The notes under the pieces were generated by a model. The model was given only the letters and a program-made list of their open reading frames with translations. It made no database searches and was not told the DNA's origin. Shown one piece after another: positions 8,269 to 16,434 of a DNA stretch of 30,075 bases. The translations under genes and the position numbers were made by a program. This DNA comes from an uncultured Veillonellaceae bacterium (GTDB taxonomy: Bacteria > Bacillota > Negativicutes > Veillonellales > Negativicoccaceae), in the NCBI GenBank assembly GCA_947254705.1, contig CAMYCX010000007.1, positions 1-30,075 of the forward strand. Reading direction: 5' to 3'. Positions within the stretch are counted from its first letter, which is position 1. The number at the start of each line of letters is the position of its first letter.

Positions 8269-10467
8269 ATGAAGCAAACACATATGAAAACACGTTTCCT
8301 GACTTGGGCGGTAGCACTGGCGACCGTCGGCGGTCTGCAAGCGGTCGATGCGTCGAGCGTATCTCAAGAGCAGATGTCGTTCAATACGCCGGCCGTCGGG
8401 ATCGGTGTGACGGCAGACGGACACAAAGCGGCGGCCACCACGATGGATAGTGCAGAGAAACAGCAGTTGCAAGAACGCGGTCTGGCGGACAATCCGGCCT
8501 TGACCGTCGGGGCTTCACAGTCCGTGGATGTCAGAAACATTCCGGCACTGTACGTATCCGAAGCCGATCAGGCGCAGTTGGCTCAATATGTCGGACGGAC
8601 GGTAACCAAAATCGACATCATCGGCGCGTCCGATGCGGTTCGGGCGGATTTGTTGCCGAAATTGACGACCAAAGTCGGAGATAAAGTGGCCGCAGATGCC
8701 GTGAAACATGACATCGAAACGCTCGGTAACAGCGGTATTTTTGCGCAAATCGCACCGGTCCTGACGCCGGTCCCCGAAGGAGTACAGTTGAGCTATCGCG
8801 TGACGCTGAATCCCACCGTCAAGCAACTGGAATTTGTCGGCAATACCGTTTTCCCGACACAGTACTTGGCACAGATGATGGGTATTCCGGAAAACAGCAC
8901 GCTTAACTCGGTCACCGTCAGCGAAAAAGTGCGTGATATAGAAAATCTCTACTTGCAACAGGGGTATATTTTGGCCTCGGTTACCGATGTTGCCGTCAAT
9001 GCTGACGGTGTACTGCAAGTATCAGTGGCGGAAGGACAAATCGAAGACATTGTTCTTAAAGGTAACAAAAAGACAAAAGATTATGTCATCGAACGGGAAT
9101 TGCGGTTCAAACGCGGAGATATTTTCAACAAATTCCTCGCGCAACGCAGCTTGGAACGCTTGTACAATCTGGGATACTTTGAAGATGTGAACGTACGTTT
9201 ATTGCCGGGCAAACAAGCGCATACCGTAGTAGTGGAAATTGATCTGATCGAACAGAAAACGGGTGTGATCACTGTCGGCGCGGGATATTCCAAGTCGGAC
9301 GGATTTGTCGGAATTTTGGAATTCGGAGAAAACAATTTCCGCGGTACGGGCGACAAAATCAACGTTCACTGGGAGTTCGGCGGCTCGGGCAAAGGCAAGA
9401 ACTATCAGATTTCCTACACGCGGCCGTGGCTTGACGATAAAGGCACATCGCTCAGTGCATCCTATTACAATCGTGTGATTGAGTATGAAGATTATAATGA
9501 AAATGCCCAAGCGGTGGCACGTTATGACAAACGGCGCAAAGGGTACAGCCTCTCGCTCGGTCGCGCGACCGGCGAATATCATGCGACCTATCTCACATGG
9601 GAAAGCCGTGATGATCGCTACGATAACCATTTGAGCGGATTTAACTATGGAGAAAATGCCGCCTATAAGATAGAGCCGTTTACTTACGAGAAGGATAACA
9701 AAAAATATGAATCGCATCGCTTGCTGCTCAATGTGGCGGACGGGCCGAAAGTGATTGCGGAACAGTCGTTTGAGTTGACGGGAACGGAAGCAACGGATAA
9801 GGCGGCTCGTGACAATGCGGAAAAGGCACTGGACAAAGAAGCCGAAAAGGTCATCCAAAATCTGCAATACAAAGGGCTTAACTTTAAAGATATGGACTAT
9901 ATCGGCAAGAACTTCGGCCGAACGAACAGTATCAGTCTGACGCATGTCTATGACTCGCGGGACAACTACTTCAATCCGACGCGCGGACAACGTTTCTCGC
10001 TGACGGGCACCTGGGCGGGACACGGATTGGGCGGAAACTTCGGTTTCTACAAATTCCTGGCGGAAGGTCGGGCCTATAAAAAGGTCGGCGGCAAACAGGT
10101 GTTGGCGTTGCGACTGATCGGCGGTTATGCAACCGGAGACATTCCGTATTCGGAATTGTTCAGCCTGGGCGGCGCAAACAACTTGCGCGGATTTGAAGAC
10201 GACCAGTTCAAAGGTAACAAGATGTATGCGGCCACGATTGAATATCGCTTCCCGATTGTCAAGAAAGTACAGGGCGTCGTCTTCGGCGATGTCGGTAACT
10301 CGTGGGGCGTCGATCGGACACGGATTCCGTGGTATCATGACAGCAATAAAGTGCATTGGTCGGCCGGTGTCGGCTTGCGGGTACAGACCCCGATCGGGCC
10401 GATCCGACTGGATTATGCACGTGGTGAGAAAAGCAAATTCCACTTCAGTTTCGGCGGTCAGTTCTGA
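8269..10467 (+). CDS. bamA: BamA outer-membrane protein assembly factor
   Basis: Omp85-family insertase of the outer membrane, 732 residues. ATG 8269 has a perfect AGGAGG six bases upstream. A signal peptide ends near residue 28, and about 80 low-complexity residues separate it from the first POTRA domain. Three POTRA domains can be traced at about 111-181, 183-256 and 257-328; proteobacterial BamA has five. The barrel starts near 334 (GVITVGAGYSKSDGF). It carries the conserved L6 motif as LRGF at about 639-642 and ends in strands GPIRLDYARG and FHFSFGGQF with the terminal Phe expected of a BAM substrate. Residues about 457-548 form a long charged insertion, probably a surface loop. It lies between the putative anti-sigma gene and an unknown exported protein, with Skp genes further on. 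Confidence 0.96.
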   Translation: MKQTHMKTRFLTWAVALATVGGLQAVDASSVSQEQMSFNTPAVGIGVTADGHKAAATTMDSAEKQQLQERGLADNPALTVGASQSVDVRNIPALYVSEADQAQLAQYVGRTVTKIDIIGASDAVRADLLPKLTTKVGDKVAADAVKHDIETLGNSGIFAQIAPVLTPVPEGVQLSYRVTLNPTVKQLEFVGNTVFPTQYLAQMMGIPENSTLNSVTVSEKVRDIENLYLQQGYILASVTDVAVNADGVLQVSVAEGQIEDIVLKGNKKTKDYVIERELRFKRGDIFNKFLAQRSLERLYNLGYFEDVNVRLLPGKQAHTVVVEIDLIEQKTGVITVGAGYSKSDGFVGILEFGENNFRGTGDKINVHWEFGGSGKGKNYQISYTRPWLDDKGTSLSASYYNRVIEYEDYNENAQAVARYDKRRKGYSLSLGRATGEYHATYLTWESRDDRYDNHLSGFNYGENAAYKIEPFTYEKDNKKYESHRLLLNVADGPKVIAEQSFELTGTEATDKAARDNAEKALDKEAEKVIQNLQYKGLNFKDMDYIGKNFGRTNSISLTHVYDSRDNYFNPTRGQRFSLTGTWAGHGLGGNFGFYKFLAEGRAYKKVGGKQVLALRLIGGYATGDIPYSELFSLGGANNLRGFEDDQFKGNKMYAATIEYRFPIVKKVQGVVFGDVGNSWGVDRTRIPWYHDSNKVHWSAGVGLRVQTPIGPIRLDYARGEKSKFHFSFGGQF

Positions 10468-10481
10468 TCGGATGACGTGGC

Positions 10482-10510
10482 GAGGCGACAGTTGTGCTGT
10501 CGCCTTTGCT
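10482..10510 (+). other. Perfect 9-bp hairpin after bamA (weak terminator or attenuator)
   Basis: AGGCGACAG and CTGTCGCCT pair perfectly around a 5-base TTGTG loop, 15 bases after the bamA stop. The following bases (TTGCTTG) are only partly T-rich, so termination would be incomplete at best. It may reduce read-through or stabilise the bamA message. Confidence 0.5.
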
Positions 10511-10533
10511 TGTCGTCAAAGTGAGGTGAGAAA

Positions 10534-11814
10534 ATGAGAAGAGACAATGCGCGACGCCGGCTTCTGGTCGGTGTTGCGTGTGTCCTGCTCGGCGGTACGG
10601 CCATGGCGGCCGATACGGCGGTGCAGTCTGTAGCGGTGGACGTTGCAGCGGTTTCTCCCCTGCCCGTATCCGTACAGGAGCGACTGGAAGCGAGTGTCGC
10701 CGTCATCGGGGAGCGGGTGTTTCTCGGCCGAGAGGTCGCGGAATTGACTGCGCATGAGTCGGCGTATACGGGAATGATGGCCGATGTGGTCGGTCGCGTG
10801 GCATTGGGATATGCGGTAACGGACGTACAACTGGCGCCGGGAGCGACGACGCGCATTCGTGTGGCGATTGCGCCGTACGGGGAAACGGTGCGCACGGTGA
10901 CGACGCGTATCGATTACGGCAATTTATCGCCCACGGCCAAAGCGTTGGTCGCGCAAGATTTGGCGGATATATCGGAAGACGTGCATCGACTTTTTGTCGG
11001 CTTACCGGTCGATTCGCTTGACTGGGTCGGCGGTATTTCGGAAACGATATTGCGGGATCGTTTGGCGGCCCGTTTACCGGAGTTTACCGTTACTGTCGAG
11101 CATGAGGCGAAACCGGATACGCACATTGCGATGTACCTGATCCCGAAAGGTGACATTATCCGCAACGGAGAAGCCGTCGTTCGCGGCGGCAGTCTGCCGA
11201 GATTGTTACTGACGGACGCAACGCGCGCTGTGGAAGCGGTATTGCCCGAATATGTCGGGCTGCCGGTCGATTTTGTCCGCCGGCATCGGGACGAGGTGAC
11301 GCAACAGCTGTTGGCGGTCGCCCGCAAGAGAGCGTTTATACAGCAGTATGCGGTTTTCTTGCAAGGCGATTTGGAAGTGGATCGCACGCTGCGACTGGTT
11401 CTGCATGCACAAACGGATAAATGGAATATCGAAGGGCAAGTTCGGATTGACGCCGGCAGAGAACGCGACAGTGCGTCATTGCGCGGAATGGTGGCCCGCC
11501 GTATCGGATCGCATGATGCCGTGTTTACGGAATCGGTGCTGTATCCGGGAACGGTCACTTGGGACTGGCATGTCGGTTGGTGGCACGAGTTCGGGCCGCA
11601 CGTCACGGCAGGGGTTCAATATGAACTCACGGACGGAGTCGGCGCTTGGTTATGGCGCTGGCAACTTCATCCGCAATGGTATTTACGCGGCGTTCATCCG
11701 CATAACGGAACATCGCATGAATGGGCCGTCGGATATCGTCCGCGGGAATATATCGGTATGGAATATGTTCATACCGACGCCGATCAGTGGTTGCGACTGA
11801 TCGGCTATGTATAA
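10534..11814 (+). CDS. Exported protein of unknown function with barrel-like C-terminus
   Basis: I do not recognise this 426-residue protein. A GAGGTGAG site precedes ATG 10534. It starts with an Arg-rich n-region, a hydrophobic core and AMAAD, a clear signal peptide cut near residue 26. Residues about 45-345 are mixed alpha/beta, with helices such as RDRLAARLPEF and AVEAVLPEYVGLPVDFVRRHRDEV. These alternate with beta stretches such as YAVFLQGDLEVDRTLRLVLHAQ, in an order loosely like POTRA or other periplasmic beta-alpha folds. The last 80 or so residues are rich in Trp, Tyr and alternating hydrophobics (WDWHVGWWHEF, WLWRWQLHPQWYL, EYIGMEYVHT) and end RLIGYV, suggesting membrane beta strands. 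It sits between bamA and the skp genes, so an outer-membrane assembly role is plausible but unproven. Confidence 0.72.
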   Translation: MRRDNARRRLLVGVACVLLGGTAMAADTAVQSVAVDVAAVSPLPVSVQERLEASVAVIGERVFLGREVAELTAHESAYTGMMADVVGRVALGYAVTDVQLAPGATTRIRVAIAPYGETVRTVTTRIDYGNLSPTAKALVAQDLADISEDVHRLFVGLPVDSLDWVGGISETILRDRLAARLPEFTVTVEHEAKPDTHIAMYLIPKGDIIRNGEAVVRGGSLPRLLLTDATRAVEAVLPEYVGLPVDFVRRHRDEVTQQLLAVARKRAFIQQYAVFLQGDLEVDRTLRLVLHAQTDKWNIEGQVRIDAGRERDSASLRGMVARRIGSHDAVFTESVLYPGTVTWDWHVGWWHEFGPHVTAGVQYELTDGVGAWLWRWQLHPQWYLRGVHPHNGTSHEWAVGYRPREYIGMEYVHTDADQWLRLIGYV

Positions 11815-11835
11815 ATCTAAAGGAGAGATGGAATT

Positions 11836-12354
11836 ATGATGCAAGCATTGCGTAACAAACATAATGTCAAAACAGTATCGTTTATTGTTGCGGTGGTATT
11901 CGTGTTGGGGATTGCCGCGTATGCGATGATGGGGACGGGCAATATTGCAAACGCCGCGCCGACATCATCGATCGGCGTAGTCGATCAGTCGACGATGATT
12001 CAGCAAAACAGTACGCTCGGTGCGCAGTATCAGCAGCAAATGGCAGCGGCGGCATCGGAGCTGCAAAGTGAATTTGACGCGCAGGCCGCCAACATGAGTG
12101 AAGAAGAAAAGCAACAATATTTTGCGCAAATGCAGGAACGTTTCGGCGAAAAGCAAGCTGAAATTCAGAAAAATATCCAAGGCAAAATTGATGCGGCAGT
12201 CAAAGATGTGGCCGAAAAGAAAGGATTGCATTTGGTTGTCGATAAAGCGGCCGTTTTGTACGGCGGAGTGGACATCTCCAACGAAGTGCAAACCGCATTG
12301 ACAAATGCGTTGTCGAAAGAAGCGGCCGCCGGACAAGCCGCAGATAAGAAATAA
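11836..12354 (+). CDS. OmpH/Skp-family periplasmic chaperone (copy 1)
   Basis: Skp-like holdase that would carry unfolded outer-membrane proteins to BamA. The AAAGGAG site precedes two consecutive ATG codons (11836, 11839); either could be used. Of 172 residues, about 13-31 form a hydrophobic segment followed by GNIANAAP, which may be a cleaved signal peptide or an uncleaved anchor. The OmpH domain starts at IGVVDQSTMIQQN (about 46). It continues as a Gln/Glu-rich helical hairpin (QSEFDAQAANMSEEEKQQ, EKQAEIQKNIQGK) and ends in the conserved strand region KKGLHLVVDKAAVLYGGVDIS. This length is close to the family norm of about 160-180. It is the first of three OmpH-like genes in a row, 21 bases after the preceding unknown exported protein. 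Confidence 0.92.
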   Translation: MMQALRNKHNVKTVSFIVAVVFVLGIAAYAMMGTGNIANAAPTSSIGVVDQSTMIQQNSTLGAQYQQQMAAAASELQSEFDAQAANMSEEEKQQYFAQMQERFGEKQAEIQKNIQGKIDAAVKDVAEKKGLHLVVDKAAVLYGGVDISNEVQTALTNALSKEAAAGQAADKK

Positions 12355-12365
12355 CGGGTCGAACG

Positions 12366-13304
12366 ATGAAACAACGGCATAGCCGCATGGCCGTCGCATT
12401 ACTCGCGGCGGTGTGGTTGACGGCGGGGTGCGGACAAACAGAGTCGCCGCCACCGCCGCCGACAGTCGGTGTGGTCGATATGGATCGATTGGAGCATGCA
12501 CATCATCAGTACAGCGATTATTTTCGGTTGCAGCAAGAGTATCGAAATCTGCTGGCCGAATATGATGCGGAGCGCGCGGACTTGATTGCCCGTTCGGCAA
12601 CGGCGCAGCAGCAGCTTGCGGCGCAATTGGCATCCGGACAATGGGATGAGGCACTGAACGAGGAATATCGGGCACGGATGACGGTGCGGCAGGATGAATG
12701 GAATGCCCGTCTGCAGGCCCGTTGGCAGGAATGGCAGCAAAAAGAACGGGAGCACGTCCCGGTCGATTCGAGAGCAGCGGATTTGGAAGCGGTCAATTTG
12801 CAACTCAAATTGCGATCATTGCCATTGGACGCATCGACACGGAACGCGATGAAAGAACGCTTAGCGGCGCTCTTGGCGGCACGTGACGGGAACATATGGG
12901 ATACCGCACTCAGTGCGGAGGCGCAGGCGGATTTGACGGCACTTCGCACCCAAGCGGAAACGGATTTGGATCGGTATGCGACACAGGTGCAGGAAGAACT
13001 GGCGACACGTCGGGATGAGATGGCGGCACAGATGACGCGTGAAGCGCAAATGTCGTTGCTGCCCGACGGCGATCAATGGTTGACCGAATGGCGGGAGCGA
13101 TTGCGTGCCAAAGAAGCGGAAGTGGAGGCATGCCGAGCAGGGATACGGGCGGATATCGCTCGTACGGCAGAGACTATTGCCAAGGAAAAAGGACTGGAAA
13201 TCATCTTCAGTGAGTATCGCACCAATCTCGGTGCAGTCGATGTCACCGCCGATATTACGGCACGGATGGCGACATCTTCGCAAGGAGGAACGGAACGTGA
13301 ATAA
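12366..13304 (+). CDS. Long OmpH/Skp-like lipoprotein (copy 2)
   Basis: Predicted lipoprotein of 312 residues, almost twice the usual Skp length. The signal peptide carries the lipobox LTAGC with Cys22 as the lipidation site, followed by a short Pro-rich linker. Residues about 33-115 begin VGVVDMDRLEHAHHQY like an OmpH N-terminus and run into long Gln/Arg/Glu helices. About 130-200 form a further helical module. About 200-300 end in the OmpH-like segment EKGLEIIFSEYRTNLGAVDVTADI. The visible ends match the OmpH fold, so the extra length is probably an extended or partly duplicated coiled-coil arm. The ribosome-binding site is weak and the gene is 11 bases after copy 1, which suggests translational coupling. 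Its 3' end overlaps copy 3 by 8 bases. Confidence 0.82.
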   Translation: MKQRHSRMAVALLAAVWLTAGCGQTESPPPPPTVGVVDMDRLEHAHHQYSDYFRLQQEYRNLLAEYDAERADLIARSATAQQQLAAQLASGQWDEALNEEYRARMTVRQDEWNARLQARWQEWQQKEREHVPVDSRAADLEAVNLQLKLRSLPLDASTRNAMKERLAALLAARDGNIWDTALSAEAQADLTALRTQAETDLDRYATQVQEELATRRDEMAAQMTREAQMSLLPDGDQWLTEWRERLRAKEAEVEACRAGIRADIARTAETIAKEKGLEIIFSEYRTNLGAVDVTADITARMATSSQGGTERE

Positions 13305-13800
13305 TAGAGTATGGCGACAGGCGGCGTTGGCGATGACGCTCGGTTCGGCGTTGTTGCTTGGCGGTTGCGGCAGCCAGGAAAATGTCGGTACGGTCAATTT
13401 TGAACGGATTGCCAAAGAGAGCGGTCAGGCGCAACAAATTACGCAGGAAATGGTTGCCAAGCAGCAGGAAATTGCGGCGCGTTTGGAAGCGGCCTCGCAA
13501 CAAGGGTTGTCCGCGGAAGAATTTGCCAAAAAGGAAGAAGAAGCTCGTCGGGAAATGCGTATTTTCCAACTGAGCAAACGTCAGCAGTTTGAAGCGTTGG
13601 TACAAAATCAAGCGGCACAAATTGCAAAAGAGAAGAATCTCGGCATTATCATGCATAAACAGGCCGTACATTATAAAGGTGTCGATGTGACGGATGATCT
13701 GCTCAAACGGTTGCAGTCGGCCGGCGGTGCGGCGAAATCGGATAACGCGACAGCCAAAACCGAATCACAAGGAAAATCCGACGAGCAGGCGAAATCCTGA
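13297..13800 (+). CDS. OmpH/Skp-family lipoprotein (copy 3)
   Basis: Predicted Skp-like lipoprotein of 167 residues. GTG 13297 is chosen because AAGGAGG lies about 8 bases upstream and because it places a signal peptide with lipobox LLGGC (Cys24) at the N-terminus. Longer in-frame starts would put unrelated charged sequence before it. After Cys24 the OmpH domain begins VGTVNFERIAKESG. It continues with the helical arm (QEMVAKQQEIAARLEAASQQ, KKEEEARREM) and ends KEKNLGIIMHKQAVHYKGVDVTDDL, followed by a Lys/Ser/Thr/Ala tail. It overlaps copy 2 by 8 bases and its TGA shares one base with the lpxD start. Tight coupling to lpxD and lipid anchoring suggest a membrane-tethered chaperone working near lipid A and BAM assembly. 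Confidence 0.88.
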   Translation: MNNRVWRQAALAMTLGSALLLGGCGSQENVGTVNFERIAKESGQAQQITQEMVAKQQEIAARLEAASQQGLSAEEFAKKEEEARREMRIFQLSKRQQFEALVQNQAAQIAKEKNLGIIMHKQAVHYKGVDVTDDLLKRLQSAGGAAKSDNATAKTESQGKSDEQAKS

Positions 13801-14819
13801 TGCATAAGACGGTGAACGAGCTGGCGGCATTGGTCGGCGGTCGTGTGGTCGGTGACGGGACGAAGAAAATCACGGGTGTTGCCGCAGTGACGGACGCAAC
13901 GGCGGATCAGGCGGCGTTTTTACTCGATGAATACATGACGGAACTGGGACGTGTGCAGGCCGGTGCAGTATTGGTGGAGCATGAACCGGAGAATACGCAC
14001 GGTAAGACACTGATCGTGACGGATAATCCGAAATGGGCGTTTGCGTCTTTGGTGCGTGTGTTTGTACCTCTGCCAGAAGCGCCGGTCGGTATTCATCCTA
14101 CGGCGGTTGTCGATGCAACGGCGACGGTCGATGCGACGGCATCGGTCGGCCCGTATGTCGTTATCGGAGCACAAACGCGGGTAGGAGCGGGTGTCGTATT
14201 GCAAGCACATGTTGTGTTGGGGCGTGAAGTCGGTATCGGTGCGGATACGACAGTGTATGCCGGTGCCGTGCTGCATGACCGTACGGAGGTCGGCGCTCGT
14301 TGCGTGATTCGTTCCAACGCGGTCATCGGCGGCGAAGGATTCGGATTTGCGACGGCGGACGGTAAGCATGAACGGGTGCCGCAAATCGGTCGTGTGGTGA
14401 TCGGAGACGATGTGGAAATCGGTGCCGGCACAACGATTGATAATGCCACCTTCGGTGAAACGAGCATCGGCCGCGGCACGAAAATTGATAATTTGGTACA
14501 TTTGGGACATAATGTACATGTCGGCGAAGATTGCTTCATCATTGCCCAAGTCGGCGTGGCGGGATCGACCACGATCGGCAGTCATGTGGTATTGGCGGGG
14601 CAGACCGGAGTTTCGGGACATATTACCATTGCCGATCATGTTACCTGCGGCGGCAAGACAGGGGTCATCGGCAGCATCAAAGAAAGCGGCACGTATGTCG
14701 GATTTCCGGCCCGGCCGCATCGTCAGTGGGGGCGGATCGAAGGGGTATTAAATCATTTGCCCGATTTACTGAAACGTGTCCGCCGACTGGAAAAGATGAT
14801 TGCAAAAGATCATGATTAA
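13800..14819 (+). CDS. lpxD: UDP-3-O-acylglucosamine N-acyltransferase LpxD
   Basis: Transfers a 3-hydroxyacyl chain from acyl carrier protein to UDP-3-O-acylglucosamine, the third step of lipid A synthesis, in the cytoplasm. The 339-residue length is the family norm. An N-terminal uridine-binding domain (about 1-95) includes the DNPKWAFASLVRVF stretch. A left-handed beta-helix of hexapeptide repeats follows (about 98-295; IGIGADTTVYAGAVL-type repeats). A C-terminal helix closes the protein (about 310-335). His237 in NLVHLGHNVHVG aligns with the catalytic histidine of E. coli LpxD (AHNV context), and FGFA near 181-184 is conserved. ATG 13800 overlaps the preceding stop as TGATG, so translation is probably coupled. 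A terminator hairpin follows directly. The other early lipid A genes (lpxA, lpxC) are not in this window. Confidence 0.97.
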   Translation: MHKTVNELAALVGGRVVGDGTKKITGVAAVTDATADQAAFLLDEYMTELGRVQAGAVLVEHEPENTHGKTLIVTDNPKWAFASLVRVFVPLPEAPVGIHPTAVVDATATVDATASVGPYVVIGAQTRVGAGVVLQAHVVLGREVGIGADTTVYAGAVLHDRTEVGARCVIRSNAVIGGEGFGFATADGKHERVPQIGRVVIGDDVEIGAGTTIDNATFGETSIGRGTKIDNLVHLGHNVHVGEDCFIIAQVGVAGSTTIGSHVVLAGQTGVSGHITIADHVTCGGKTGVIGSIKESGTYVGFPARPHRQWGRIEGVLNHLPDLLKRVRRLEKMIAKDHD

Positions 14820-14842
14820 TGCCGCGTATGCGGCATTTTTTT
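14818..14842 (+). terminator. Intrinsic terminator after lpxD, abutting the next ribosome-binding site
   Basis: AATGCCGC and GCGGCATT form an 8-bp perfect stem with a GTAT loop, followed by a run of T ending at 14842. The stem begins inside the lpxD stop codon. The AGGAG site of the next gene starts at 14844, so this element can reduce read-through into the acyltransferase gene. Confidence 0.8.
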
Positions 14843-14857
14843 AGGAGATTTACAAGT

Positions 14858-15766
14858 ATGTATAGTTGGTTACGACGAATCAGTTCCTGGGCATGCGGAT
14901 TGTCACCGGAAGCGGCCGCGCGTTGGGGACAGCGACTGGGGCGGTTGTTTTGGTGGCTGGTGCCTGCACATCGCAAACGACTGGCGCGAGAAAACATCCG
15001 TTTGGCGGGGATTGCTGTTGAGGAGGCCGAGGTGGAACGGATTGCACGGGCGTCGGCGGTACGATTCGGCCCGTTGGCGATGGAAGTGTTCCGGTTTCCC
15101 GTCACGGCAAAAGATGAATTGCTTTCGCGTATCCGATTTGAGCATACGGAGTCGGCGGATGCGGTGGAGGCGGCGGGAACGGGCTGCATTTTTGCGGCCT
15201 CGCATGCCGGTCCGTGGGAAGTCCTGGGGGCCGCAGTGGCGTCACGCTACTCGCGGTTGGTTGCTGTCGGACAGCATCAGGCGGATGAAGGGTTTGACCG
15301 ATTCATCCGTGAAGCGCGTCAACTCGTCGGCCAAACAACGGTGTATTCGCGCAGTATGCGAGATATTTTGCGTTTGCTTGATGAGGGCAATAAGATTGCG
15401 CTTCTCTGTGATCAGGACGGCGGCAGTCACGGTATTTTATCGCCCTTGTTGGGGACAGTGGCGTTGACGGTGACGGGACCGGCAGTGTTAAGTTATTCGC
15501 GGCGGGTACCGATTATTCCCGTGGATATTTATACGGAAGGAAGCGGGTATCGCATCGTGTTCGGTGACGCGGTATATACGCGTCGGGATATCGGCAAACG
15601 TGAAGCGATCGCTGAGATGACGGCCTATCTTAACGAACAGTTGTCGCGGCGTGTGCGGGCCGTACCCGAGGACTGGTTTTGGTTGCATAACCGATGGAAA
15701 TGGACACGGCGTTTGTACGGTGATCCGTGCCGGTTGACAACGGATTCGCCGAGAAAGAAGGAGTAG
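14858..15766 (+). CDS. LpxL/HtrB-family lipid A lauroyl/acyltransferase
   Basis: Membrane-associated acyltransferase that adds secondary acyl chains to lipid A or a related glycolipid. ATG 14858 is preferred because AGGAG lies about 10 bases upstream. Longer in-frame starts at 14819 and 14828 lie within the terminator hairpin. The 302-residue product has an amphipathic N-terminus (about 22-36, WGQRLGRLFWWLVPAH). The HX4E catalytic motif is present as HAGPWE (His116, Glu121). Other family signatures are the CDQDGG region and the C-terminal PEDWFWLHNRWKW block. Whether the acyl acceptor is Kdo2-lipid IVA cannot be told from sequence. The stop is 2 bases before deoC, and the gene follows lpxD with a terminator between them, so it may be partly uncoupled from the upstream operon. 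Confidence 0.93.
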   Translation: MYSWLRRISSWACGLSPEAAARWGQRLGRLFWWLVPAHRKRLARENIRLAGIAVEEAEVERIARASAVRFGPLAMEVFRFPVTAKDELLSRIRFEHTESADAVEAAGTGCIFAASHAGPWEVLGAAVASRYSRLVAVGQHQADEGFDRFIREARQLVGQTTVYSRSMRDILRLLDEGNKIALLCDQDGGSHGILSPLLGTVALTVTGPAVLSYSRRVPIIPVDIYTEGSGYRIVFGDAVYTRRDIGKREAIAEMTAYLNEQLSRRVRAVPEDWFWLHNRWKWTRRLYGDPCRLTTDSPRKKE

Positions 15767-15768
15767 TC

Positions 15769-16434
15769 ATGATCGCAGCATATATTGACCATACATTGTT
15801 GTCGCCGACGGCGACGCGAGAAGATATCGCGCGGATTTGTGAGGAGGCACGTACTTACGGATTTGCGACGGTGTGCGTGCAGCCCGTTCGGGTGGCACAG
15901 GCGGCGAAGTTGCTGGCGGGTACGGCGGTCGGTGTGTGTACGGTTGTCGGATTTCCGCACGGTGCCAACGGCGGCGCCGCCAAAGCGGCGGAAGCGGCAC
16001 GGGCATTGAAAGACGGTGCGACGGAGATTGATATGGTGATGAATCTCGGCGCGGCGAAAGACGGAGATTGGGCAACGGTCGCGGAAGAAATTGCGGCGGT
16101 GAAGAAGGCGGTCGGTGCGCATGTGCTTAAAGTCATTATCGAAACGTCACAGCTAACGGATGACGAGATCGTTGCGGCGTGCCGGGCGGCGGTACAGGCG
16201 GGTGCGGATTTTGTCAAGACATCGACGGGATTTACCGGCGGCGGTGCGACGGTTGAGGCGGTCGCGTTGATGCGGCGCACGGTCGGTGCGGCGGCACGGG
16301 TCAAAGCGTCCGGCGGTATTCGCGATTATGCTTGCGCGCAAGCGATGATTGCCGCCGGTGCCGACAGAATCGGTGCCAGTGCGGGAGTTGCGATTTGCCG
16401 GGAAGAAGCGACGGCAGGAAAGGATCATGTATGA
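15769..16434 (+). CDS. deoC: Deoxyribose-phosphate aldolase
   Basis: Class I aldolase that splits 2-deoxyribose-5-phosphate into acetaldehyde and glyceraldehyde-3-phosphate in nucleoside salvage. ATG 15769 has AAGGAG about 6 bases upstream, and the 221-residue length is normal for DeoC. Key residues are visible: Asp88 (ATEIDMVMN), Schiff-base Lys150 (DFVKTSTGF) and the proton-relay Lys179 (RVKASGGIR). The N-terminal IDHTLL and VCVQP motifs are also typical. It begins 2 bases after the acyltransferase stop and overlaps the next gene as ATGA, so the three are probably cotranscribed. The pairing of a nucleoside catabolic gene with lipid A and sugar-nucleotide genes has no obvious pathway logic. 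Confidence 0.97.
   Translation: MIAAYIDHTLLSPTATREDIARICEEARTYGFATVCVQPVRVAQAAKLLAGTAVGVCTVVGFPHGANGGAAKAAEAARALKDGATEIDMVMNLGAAKDGDWATVAEEIAAVKKAVGAHVLKVIIETSQLTDDEIVAACRAAVQAGADFVKTSTGFTGGGATVEAVALMRRTVGAAARVKASGGIRDYACAQAMIAAGADRIGASAGVAICREEATAGKDHV

Noticed and set aside
9199..10443. A 414-codon minus-strand open frame opposite bamA
   Set aside because: Antisense shadow of the bamA barrel. It lacks a ribosome-binding site and protein-family features.
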